Source: an uncultured Paracoccaceae bacterium (lineage in GTDB: Bacteria > Pseudomonadota > Alphaproteobacteria > Rhodobacterales > Rhodobacteraceae). Taken from it: DNA of 64,000 nucleotides. Each line of letters starts with the position of its first letter. Within the stretch, counting starts at the first letter, position 1. The notes beneath the pieces were generated by a model. That model saw nothing but the letters and a program-made list of their open reading frames with translations. It was not told where the DNA came from and did not search any database. Location: contig CANNFA010000009.1 in the NCBI GenBank assembly GCA_947503765.1, forward strand, positions 45,002 through 109,001, given 5' to 3'. The position numbers and the translations under genes are program-made. This document shows positions 56,778 through 64,000 of the stretch, in pieces.

Positions 56778-57019
56778 GTTTCACCTGCCGGACCCGAGAG
56801 GATCTCGGCCAGCGGGTGAGCATGCCGGTCGTGCCACTCTGCCTGCGCGGCGAAAGCGGCGGCGTTTTCTTCCCGCCATTGCCGGCGCCGTGCGCTTGCG
56901 ACGGCTTCCCGCAACGCCGCCTCCGTCAACGCGGACACGTTCAGCCCAAGGGACTGCGCCTCGTCGAGCGTTCGGGCGTCGAGCGACAGGGATGTCTTTC
57001 GTTTCGCAGCGGACGTCAC
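56765..57019 (-). CDS. ccdA: CcdA family antitoxin
   Basis: An 84-aa antitoxin. The N-terminal ribbon-helix-helix region (KRKTSLSLDARTLDEAQSLG) binds the operator, and the C-terminal acidic/aromatic segment (WREENAAAFAAQAEWHDRHA) should wrap the toxin. The GTG start at 57019 has GGAGG 6 nt upstream and is preferred to the longer open frame. The operon is upstream of eamA and downstream of ilvC on the same strand. Confidence 0.88.
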   Translation of the reverse strand: MTSAAKRKTSLSLDARTLDEAQSLGLNVSALTEAALREAVASARRRQWREENAAAFAAQAEWHDRHAHPLAEILSGPAGETWKD

Positions 57020-57036
57020 GGGAAGCCTCCGTAGCA

Positions 57037-57058
57037 ATGATACCGTCCGATCATACCG
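57037..57058 (-). promoter_or_regulatory. Candidate ccdAB operator
   Basis: Two 9-bp direct repeats, ATGATACCG (57037-57045) and ATCATACCG (57050-57058), 13 bp apart, lie just upstream of ccdA. Paired sites of this kind fit cooperative binding of a ribbon-helix-helix antitoxin. Confidence 0.5.
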
Positions 57059-57097
57059 CAAATCCGAGCGACAGCCAAACCCTTACACCCTGATTGT

Positions 57098-57121
57098 CCC
57101 CGCCGGTAGCACCCGGCGGGG
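57098..57121 (-). terminator. Hairpin downstream of ilvC
   Basis: Perfect 9-bp stem CCCCGCCGG/CCGGCGGGG with a 6-nt loop, 20 bp after the ilvC stop. No U-tract follows on the minus strand, so termination may be weak or Rho-assisted. Confidence 0.55.
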
Positions 57122-57140
57122 GCATTCGTGCCTGGAAGGC

Positions 57141-58547
<1,407 letters not shown>

Positions 58548-59006
58548 ATGCCGCTTGACGACACCGACCGACGCCTCCTGCGGCTGTTGCAGGAAGATCC
58601 GGCGCGCGGCATCCCGGATCTGGCCGATCATGCGCGCATCACCGCGCGGCAGGCCGGACGGCGGCTGGAGCGGCTGCGCGAGACCGGGGTGATCCGCGGC
58701 ACCCGCGCGGTGATCGACTGGCGCGCGCTGGGATGGGAGGTGACGGTCAGCCTGCGGGTCACGCTGGACAAGACCCGCCCCGATGCGTTCGACGCGCTGA
58801 TCGCCGCCGCCCGTGCGGTGCCCGAAGTCACCGAGATCCAGACATTCCTCGGCAAGGTCGACGTGCGGCTGAACGTGATCGCGCGCGACATGAAGGATTA
58901 CCAGCGCATCTACCGCGACCACATCCTGACCCTGCCGCATATCGCCGATATCGAGGCGCTGGTGCATGTCGCCACGGTCAAGGCGGAAGAGTGGCTGCCG
59001 ATATGA
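58548..59006 (+). CDS. Lrp/AsnC family regulator, first of pair
   Basis: A 152-aa regulator with an N-terminal winged HTH (LDDTDRRLLRLLQEDPARG followed by ITARQAGRRLERLRETGVI) and a C-terminal RAM ligand domain (VTEIQTFLGKVDVRLNVI). It overlaps the next lrp gene by 4 bp (ATGA). Its position divergent from ilvC suggests it senses or controls branched-chain amino acids, but this is inference. Confidence 0.9.
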   Translation: MPLDDTDRRLLRLLQEDPARGIPDLADHARITARQAGRRLERLRETGVIRGTRAVIDWRALGWEVTVSLRVTLDKTRPDAFDALIAAARAVPEVTEIQTFLGKVDVRLNVIARDMKDYQRIYRDHILTLPHIADIEALVHVATVKAEEWLPI

Positions 59007-59458
59007 TCGAGCTGGACGACATCGACCGCGCGCTGATCCGGGCGCTGGCCGAGGACGCGGGCCGCCCGGCGGGCGAGCTTGGCCGCTCGGTCGGGCTCAG
59101 CCAGCCGGCGGCATGGCGGCGGATCCGGCGGCTTTTCGCTTCGGGCGCGCTGTCCGGGCGGCGGCTGGAGCTGGACGCGGAAAAGCTGGGCTTCGGCGTC
59201 ACCGTCTTCCTGGGCGTCAAGCTGGCCACCAAGGGCCGCATGTCGATGGAGGATTTCGAACGTGTCCTCGGCGCCATCCCCGAGGTGCAGCGGGTCGAAC
59301 ACGTCCTCGGGCTCTACGATTACCGGTTGCGGGTGGTGGCGCGTGACCTTGCGGATTTCGAGCGGGTGCTGCGCCGCCGGATCATGGCGCTGCCGGGCAT
59401 CGGCTCGATCGAGGCGAACGTGATGCTGAGCGAGGAGCGGCGGCCGGGGCCGATTTGA
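59003..59458 (+). CDS. Lrp/AsnC family regulator, second of pair
   Basis: A 151-aa Lrp-type protein (IELDDIDRALIRALAEDAGR; HTH SVGLSQPAAWRRIRRLFASG; RAM domain with VQRVEHVLGLYDYRLRVV). It is a paralog of the upstream gene and translationally coupled to it, so the two may form hetero-oligomers. The family B element begins 21 bp after its stop codon. Confidence 0.9.
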   Translation: MIELDDIDRALIRALAEDAGRPAGELGRSVGLSQPAAWRRIRRLFASGALSGRRLELDAEKLGFGVTVFLGVKLATKGRMSMEDFERVLGAIPEVQRVEHVLGLYDYRLRVVARDLADFERVLRRRIMALPGIGSIEANVMLSEERRPGPI

Positions 59459-59479
59459 CGACCCGGCCCCGCGCGGGAC

Positions 59480-59635
59480 AAGGCCGAAGGCCGCCGCGCG
59501 AGCGCCTGCCCGGCTCGGCGGGCTGGCGCTTTGCCGCCCGGTATGCGCCGCTCGCAGGGCGTTCGGATCTGGCTGCGATAAACCAGCAAACTCGAACGTC
59601 GTTGCGCCAGCCCCCGGCCAGACGCTCGCGCGCCT
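59480..59635 (+). repeat. Family B dispersed element, copy 2
   Basis: Aligns with copy 1 at 18373-18528 in the same orientation: AAGGCCG, GGCCGCCGCGC, GGCGGGCTGGCGCTTTG and CGCCGCTCGCAG blocks are shared, with scattered substitutions. The end repeats are GCGCGAGCG-type and CGCTCGCGCG-type inverted sequences. It lies between convergent lrp and the glycosyltransferase-like gene. Confidence 0.7.
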
Positions 59636-59640
59636 TACGC

Positions 59641-60621
59641 TCAGCCGCCTTCGCCGTGCCGCGCGCCTCCCACCCGCCAGCGATCCGCGAAATGGCGCAG
59701 GGCGATCGTGTTGTTGCGGTTGTGATTTTCGCCCGGCGCGCGGTTCACGAGGCCGAGGCGCGAGCTTTGCAGGCGCTTGCCCTCTACCCGTGGCACGAAG
59801 CTGAGCGACGGGGCGGGGATCACCCAAATCTCCGCCGCGCAGAGCGCCGAGGAGCGTACATCGTCGACAAAGCGTGTCTCGGGCGGCTCGCCACTGAAGT
59901 CCGACAGCGCTTTTTCGTCGAAAAAGCGGGGCCGCACCAGGTAGCTCATCACACCCTGAAAGATGTCGACCTGGCGCGCACGGCGCAGGCGCGACGCGCG
60001 GATCGGGGCGGGGGGCTGCATGAACAGGTTGGAGCGGATCGTGGTCATCCGGTCGGTCAGGTCGGCGGGGGCGATCCAGCCGGCCATGGTCAGCGCGCGG
60101 TCCGGATGCGCGGCCGCCGCCGCCTCGTAATGCGCGACCATCCAGCGCGGATAGATCCGGTCGTCATCCACCACCAGAAGCGGGGTATCGGCAGGCTCGG
60201 ACAGCACCGCGGGGATCAGCTTGGTGCCGGGGCCAAGATCGTCGGTGCGCCGGATGTCCAGCGCGGCGAGCCGCGTCAGGCGGTCCGGGACCTGATAGGG
60301 CCGATCCTCGCGCAGCGAATGGTGCGGCACGTTCAGGCGGATCCGCGCGGGCGGGCGGGTCTGGTCCAGCAGGCTTTTCAGCGTCGCGTCCAGCAGCTCG
60401 ATACGCGAGGGCGTGGTGGTCAGCGTCACCACGATGTCCGACCGCGCCGCCGCGTGCTGCCAGCGCGCATCCAGCGCCGCCAGCGTCCGCCGCGACAGCC
60501 GCCATTCGCGCCACAGGTCGGCGGGCAGGCATTCGCCCTCGAACAGGTGATGCAGCCACGTTGCCAGCGCGGCAAGGCCCGCGAGGCCCGCAAGGGCTAG
60601 AAGGATCCAGATCGTCGTCAC
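59641..60621 (-). CDS. Glycosyltransferase-like membrane-anchored protein
   Basis: A 326-aa protein with one N-terminal membrane helix (MTTIWILLALAGLAGLAALA) and a soluble domain that begins IVVTLTTTPSRIELLDATLK and carries LLVVDDDRIYPRWM, an Asp-rich motif like the DxD of GT-A glycosyltransferases. The overall pattern resembles family 2-type enzymes of unknown specificity. It ends 6 bp before the DUF2244 stop side (60628) on the same strand, so the pair may be co-transcribed. Confidence 0.6.
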   Translation of the reverse strand: MTTIWILLALAGLAGLAALATWLHHLFEGECLPADLWREWRLSRRTLAALDARWQHAAARSDIVVTLTTTPSRIELLDATLKSLLDQTRPPARIRLNVPHHSLREDRPYQVPDRLTRLAALDIRRTDDLGPGTKLIPAVLSEPADTPLLVVDDDRIYPRWMVAHYEAAAAAHPDRALTMAGWIAPADLTDRMTTIRSNLFMQPPAPIRASRLRRARQVDIFQGVMSYLVRPRFFDEKALSDFSGEPPETRFVDDVRSSALCAAEIWVIPAPSLSFVPRVEGKRLQSSRLGLVNRAPGENHNRNNTIALRHFADRWRVGGARHGEGG

Positions 60622-60627
60622 CCGCCC

Positions 60628-61137
60628 TTATTGCGGCGCGGGGCCGAGGCGCGCAAGCCGGTCGACGAGATCGGCATGCAGCGCCGCGCGCTCGTCCGGG
60701 GACAGGAACGCGCCCAGCTCCACCGTGCGGCCGGCGCCGGTGAGGGTCAGGTAATTCTCCACCGGGCGGCCATCCTCGTGCAGTTCAACCCGCAGCCAGT
60801 AGGGATTGGCCTGCCAGGTCTGTTCGGGCCGGCGCGGATCGCGGCGCACCAGCGTCACGAGGCCCGGGGCAAGCGTCAGATCCTCGCGCAATGTCCGGTC
60901 GCGCTGGTTGCGGCGGATCATCAGCCAGGTCGCCGCCAGCGCCCCCATGGCGAAGGGCAGCAGCCCCCACAGGATCGGCGAGCCGACCACCGCCAGCAGC
61001 GGCACCAGCAGCATGGCGAAGGTGATGCCGAAGAAGGCCGCGAACCCCTCGGGCGACAGCGACCGGTACGGCCAGGCCGTCAGATGCCAGGCGGGGCCGG
61101 TCGGGGCGTCGGGGTCTGATGTCCAGCGGTAGGGCAT
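60628..61137 (-). CDS. DUF2244 membrane protein
   Basis: A 169-aa protein with two membrane helices (about residues 33-50 and 53-72) and a cytoplasmic domain with WQANPYWLRVELHED and NYLTLTGAGRTVELGAFL, the DUF2244 signature. This family often lies next to cytochrome oxidase genes, as here, downstream of ctaD. The start is set by the family N-terminus; the frame is open into ctaD. Confidence 0.85.
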   Translation of the reverse strand: MPYRWTSDPDAPTGPAWHLTAWPYRSLSPEGFAAFFGITFAMLLVPLLAVVGSPILWGLLPFAMGALAATWLMIRRNQRDRTLREDLTLAPGLVTLVRRDPRRPEQTWQANPYWLRVELHEDGRPVENYLTLTGAGRTVELGAFLSPDERAALHADLVDRLARLGPAPQ

Positions 61138-61205
61138 GGGCGGCCTGTCGGGGCGGGGCGCGAAAGCGGTCCCGGTCTCCTGTGGCGTTGGGGTCGGAAC
61201 GCGAA

Positions 61206-61228
61206 GGGCCCCGCGCGCTGCGGGGCCC
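61206..61228 (-). terminator. Hairpin downstream of ctaD
   Basis: GGGCCCCGC/GCGGGGCCC, a perfect 9-bp stem with a 5-nt loop, 28 bp after the ctaD stop. The minus-strand tail (TTCGCGTT) is only mildly T-rich, so read-through to DUF2244 is possible. Confidence 0.6.
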
Positions 61229-61255
61229 CTGTTGCTTGTCGTGTGCCGGGCCGGA

Positions 61256-62929
61256 TCAGTGGGCCGCGTGCTTTTCCCAGTCCGACGGCTTCGGCAGCGT
61301 TTCGAACGTGTGCTCCGGCGGCGGGCTGGGCAGGGTCCATTCCAGCGTGTCGGCATGCTCGTTCCAGTAATTCGCCTCGGTCACGCGCTTGCCCTTGAAC
61401 AGGGTCCAGAACACCACGCCGATGAAGAACACGAACGACGCGAAGGACAGGAACGCGCCCAGCGACGAGATCTTGTTCCAGTAGGCGAACGCCTCGGGGT
61501 AGTCGATATAGCGGCGCGGCATGCCCTGGCGGCCAAGGAAGTGCTGCGGGAAGAAGGTCAGGTTGACGCCGATGAACATCGTCCAGAAGTGCAGCTGACC
61601 GGCCCATTCGGGATATTGCCGCCCGCTCATCTTGCCGATCCAGTAATAGATGCCGGCAAAGATCGCGAAGGCGGCGCCGATGCTCATCACGTAGTGGAAG
61701 TGCGCGACGACGTAATATGTGTCGTGATAGGCCCGGTCCACCGGCGCCTGCGCCAGCACCACGCCGGTCACGCCGCCCACGGTGAACAGGAACACGAAGC
61801 CCATCGCCCACAGCATCGGCGTCTTGAACTCGATCGAGCCGCCCCACATCGTGGCGATCCACGAGAACACCTTGATGCCGGTGGGCACGGCGATGACCAT
61901 CGTGGCCAGCATGAAATAGCTCTGCTGGGTGATCGACATGCCGACGGTGTACATGTGGTGCGCCCAGACCAGGAAGCCCAGCGCGCCGATCGCGATCATC
62001 GCCCAGACCATCGGCAGGTAGCCGAAGACCGGCTTGCGGCTGAAGGTGGCGACGATGTGGCTGATGATGCCGAAGCCCGGCACGATCACGATATACACTT
62101 CCGGGTGGCCGAAGAACCAAAGGATGTGCTGGTAGAGAACCGGATCGCCCCCGCCCGCCGCGTCGAAGAAGGTGGTGCCGAAATTGCGGTCGGTCAGCAG
62201 CATGGTGATGCCACCGGCCAGCACGGGCAGTGCCAGAAGGATCATCCAGGCGGTCACGAAGATCGCCCAGGCGAACAGCGGCACCTTGAACAGCGTCATG
62301 CCCGGGGCGCGCATGTTCAGGAAGGTGGTGATCATGTTGATCGCCCCCAGGATCGACGACGCGCCCGACAGGTGCACCGCGAAGATCGCGAGATCGGTGG
62401 AATAGCCGCCCTCGGTCGTGGAGAGCGGCGGATACAGCACCCAGCCGATCCCCGACCCCATCTGCCCGTTGCCGCCCGGCGAGAAGACAGAGGAGATCGC
62501 CAGCAGCGTGCCCGCCACGAACAGCCAGAAGGACAGGTTGTTCATCCGCGGGAACGCCATGTCCGGCGCGCCGATCTGGAGCGGCATGAAGTAGTTGCCG
62601 AACCCCCCGAACAGCGCCGGGATCACCACGAAGAACATCATCAGGATGCCGTGGCCGGTGACGAGCACGTTGAACAGGTGCCCGTTCGGCGTGCATTCCC
62701 CGGCGGCCGCCGCGGTCAGGCGCGCGCCTTCCATGCACATGTACTGCACGCCCGGATCCATCAGCTCCATGCGCATGTAGACGGTGAACAGCACCGAGAT
62801 GAAGCCGAAGAACGCGCTGGCAAACAGATAGAGAATGCCGATGTCCTTGTGGTTCGTCGACATGAACCAGCGGACGAAGAAGTTGCGCTTGTCCTCGTGA
62901 GCGTGGCCGTGAATGGCGGCGTCGGCCAT
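61256..62929 (-). CDS. ctaD: Cytochrome c oxidase subunit I (aa3 type)
   Basis: A 557-aa integral membrane subunit holding haem a and the haem a3-CuB centre, reducing O2 and pumping protons. The CuB/haem ligands appear in [27 protein letters not shown], the HH pair of [10 protein letters not shown] and [10 protein letters not shown]. The D-channel residues lie in the conserved GGFGNYFMP neighbourhood. Full length with twelve helices. Subunits II and III are not adjacent in this window. Confidence 0.98.
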   Translation of the reverse strand: MADAAIHGHAHEDKRNFFVRWFMSTNHKDIGILYLFASAFFGFISVLFTVYMRMELMDPGVQYMCMEGARLTAAAAGECTPNGHLFNVLVTGHGILMMFFVVIPALFGGFGNYFMPLQIGAPDMAFPRMNNLSFWLFVAGTLLAISSVFSPGGNGQMGSGIGWVLYPPLSTTEGGYSTDLAIFAVHLSGASSILGAINMITTFLNMRAPGMTLFKVPLFAWAIFVTAWMILLALPVLAGGITMLLTDRNFGTTFFDAAGGGDPVLYQHILWFFGHPEVYIVIVPGFGIISHIVATFSRKPVFGYLPMVWAMIAIGALGFLVWAHHMYTVGMSITQQSYFMLATMVIAVPTGIKVFSWIATMWGGSIEFKTPMLWAMGFVFLFTVGGVTGVVLAQAPVDRAYHDTYYVVAHFHYVMSIGAAFAIFAGIYYWIGKMSGRQYPEWAGQLHFWTMFIGVNLTFFPQHFLGRQGMPRRYIDYPEAFAYWNKISSLGAFLSFASFVFFIGVVFWTLFKGKRVTEANYWNEHADTLEWTLPSPPPEHTFETLPKPSDWEKHAAH

Positions 62930-63045
62930 GGGTGCCTCCTGGGTTCCCGTTTCTGTCCTTATCCGCGGCTCCTCCCGACTCGGGCCGGACCGCCTGATTT
63001 GACAGTGTTTTAGTCCGCGACTCGCCGGCGGGCAACGCCCGATCT

Positions 63046-63059
63046 TTGATCTGTGTCAA
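63046..63059. promoter_or_regulatory. FNR/FnrL-like box upstream of ctaD
   Basis: TTGAT-CTGT-GTCAA differs at one position from the FNR consensus TTGAT-N4-ATCAA. It lies about 117 bp upstream of the ctaD start. Oxygen-dependent control of the aa3 oxidase by an FnrL-type regulator is plausible. Confidence 0.5.
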
Positions 63060-63190
63060 ACTTCTCGGTCCAGATTGTCGCAGGCAGCGCGGGGAAGGGG
63101 GTGCGCAAAAAGACGCCCGCGGCCGATGGCCGGGGCGTCAGGCAAGGGACAGGGAAGGGCCCGGGACAGGCCCCGTGGCATGTGGTGGCG

Positions 63191-63271
63191 TCAGCCGGCC
63201 ACCGCGGCGAGTGGGACAATCAGGGCCATGCCAAGCCCCACCATCGTCAGGAACAGCATTTGAACTTTCAT
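63191..63271 (-). CDS. Possible 26-aa hydrophobic peptide
   Basis: A short frame encodes MKVQMLFLTMVGLGMALIVP then LAAVAG, a single membrane helix, after a GAGAGA Shine-Dalgarno about 8 nt upstream. It lies upstream of ctaD on the same strand. It could be a small oxidase-associated peptide, or a decayed signal peptide. The rest of the 62930-63190 gap shows only regulatory sequence. Confidence 0.35.
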   Translation of the reverse strand: MKVQMLFLTMVGLGMALIVPLAAVAG

Positions 63272-63389
63272 GTCTCGATCTCTCAATCAGTGCTTGAGTG
63301 ATCAACGGCGCCGGCCGCAAAAGGTTCCCTGCACATGCGGGAAAAATCTGGCGGCGGAAGTGTGGGGTCGGATTTGTGAGAATGCCAAC

Positions 63390-63924
63390 GTGTTTGCGTT
63401 AAGACGCTGTATTTCACTTCTGGTTCGGGTTAAAATATGCTGCAATCTATCTGCTAGATTGGATTCAAATATTTTGCCAAGCGCACGCTTCTTTTTCTTA
63501 ATCTTGTTAATGGTCGTGTTGCTTAATGCGGCGCCTGGGTCCGTATATGCGCAGAGCACATCATCTTCAAAAGATAATCGTACCGGTCAATGGCGCATAA
63601 TCAGGGGCGCTGAGGCTGTTAAGCTGAGCTTTAATGAGTTGTCGATCGACGAAAGAAAATTACTTCAGCGCACGCTCAAAGGTTTCGGTTGGTATGGATC
63701 GCCGTTATATGAAGGGAAAATTGACGGAGTTTTCGGATCAAAAACCCTGCTCGCGCTGAACCAGTTAGCATTTTTATGGTCTTTAGCGAAGGGATTTGAG
63801 CCGAATTTTGTTATCAAGGGGGACGAAGCGCTTTATCATCCGCAAACCATCGTATTGTTCTTTGATGACGTAATATCCGGAGAGATATACGAGCTAGTCC
63901 AGCCGGGGTTTTGCCATATGGAGG
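63390..63924 (+). pseudogene. AT-rich secreted peptidoglycan-binding-like gene, interrupted by IS66 element
   Basis: An open frame with a hydrophobic export signal (RFFFLILLMVVLLNAAPGSV, cleavage near VYAQ) and a PG_binding_1-like segment (LLQRTLKGFGWYGSPLYEGK, IDGVFGSKTLLALNQL). The start is uncertain: GTG at 63390 has no Shine-Dalgarno, and a TTG nearer the signal is possible. Base composition is clearly lower in GC than the rest of the window, suggesting recent acquisition. After ...GFCHME the frame runs into sequence that matches the end of an IS66 element, so the 3' part is lost or displaced beyond the window. Confidence 0.6.
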
Positions 63925-64000
63925 TATGCGTCCGGTGTGACCGGGCGTTGACTTTTAGCGTTGGTGCCAGTGCCAGGGTGCGAGTTCGTCGATGCGGTTG
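63925..64000 (-). mobile_element. End of an IS66-family insertion sequence (partial)
   Basis: From GTATGCGTCCGGTGTGACCG onward the sequence resembles an IS66-type terminal inverted repeat (these ends usually begin GTAAGCG). It is followed by the 3' end of a transposase gene. The element continues past the window edge. The candidate 8-bp target duplicate would be ATATGGAG (63917-63924), which cannot be checked without the other end. Confidence 0.65.
63956..64000 (-). CDS. tnpC: IS66 family transposase C-terminus (partial)
   Basis: The minus strand encodes NRIDELAPWHWHQR followed by a stop at 63956. The RIDEL-x-PW pattern is the conserved end of IS66 TnpC transposases. Only about 14 residues are visible because the gene enters from the right edge. 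Confidence 0.7.

Noticed and set aside
63302..63559. 85-codon frame on the minus strand in the AT-rich region
   Set aside because: It is antisense to the exported protein's signal peptide, has no recognisable domain and a Lys/Arg-rich composition that mirrors the opposite hydrophobic codons.

Overview
This is a high-GC chromosomal segment from an alphaproteobacterium, most likely family Rhodobacteraceae (Roseobacter group). The call rests on gene content and order: ihfB-lapA-trpF, ftsY-eamA-yciB, glyQ-DUF6446-glyS followed by a PPDK-like gene and a SleB-type hydrolase, folB-folP-glmM, purA-DUF2842, a metZ gene behind a SAM-II riboswitch, an alphaproteobacterial GAAC-N7-GAAC LexA box, and an aa3-type ctaD. 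No rRNA, tRNA or CRISPR array was seen.

Layout. 1-1.9 kb: a partial membrane gene, then ihfB, lapA and trpF. 1.9-7.6 kb: a carbohydrate ABC transporter. The binding protein and two permeases run leftward; the ATPase and a FucU-type mutarotase run rightward from a shared 240-bp control region. 7.6-12.1 kb: purA-DUF2842, DUF6524, secG, pyrG. 12.1-14.2 kb: a quorum-sensing island with luxR-luxI on the minus strand and, divergent from them, a LuxR-like protein that keeps the ligand-binding domain but lacks the helix-turn-helix. 14.3-18.3 kb: terB and a polar amino acid ABC transporter. 18.4-31.6 kb: housekeeping genes (sdaA, DUF454, rpiA, gor, hflK-hflC-DUF2065, degP, ferredoxin, purD, xseA), with a remnant of the error-prone polymerase DnaE2 behind a preserved SOS box. 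31.6-36.9 kb: a secreted protein, an AlkB-like hydroxylase, ftsY, mgtC, eamA and yciB. 37-42.1 kb: SAM-II-controlled metZ, folE2, a threonine dehydratase and trkH. 42.3-51.2 kb: a protease-like protein with no visible triad, the glycyl-tRNA synthetase cluster and a PPDK-like protein. 51.3-61.1 kb: cell-wall hydrolase, folate genes and glmM, a DMT exporter, a ccdAB toxin-antitoxin pair, ilvC, two lrp genes, a glycosyltransferase-like gene and DUF2244. 61.2-64 kb: ctaD, then an abrupt AT-richer stretch holding a secreted peptidoglycan-binding-like gene that is cut by the end of an IS66-family element at the window edge.

The window is rich in small dispersed elements in gene ends and gaps: six copies of a two-hairpin repeat (family A), two copies of a ~156-bp element with terminal inverted repeats (family B), a cluster of three CCCGGG-centred palindromes between two permease genes, and a 110-bp palindromic MITE-like element next to xseA. 

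Most interesting for follow-up: (1) the HTH-less LuxR homologue that retains all four expected AHL-contact residues, paired with luxR-luxI; (2) a perfect hairpin that hides the luxI Shine-Dalgarno sequence; (3) an SOS promoter feeding only the last ~100 residues of DnaE2; (4) the repeat families. Functions are read from sequence motifs and family knowledge without database searches.
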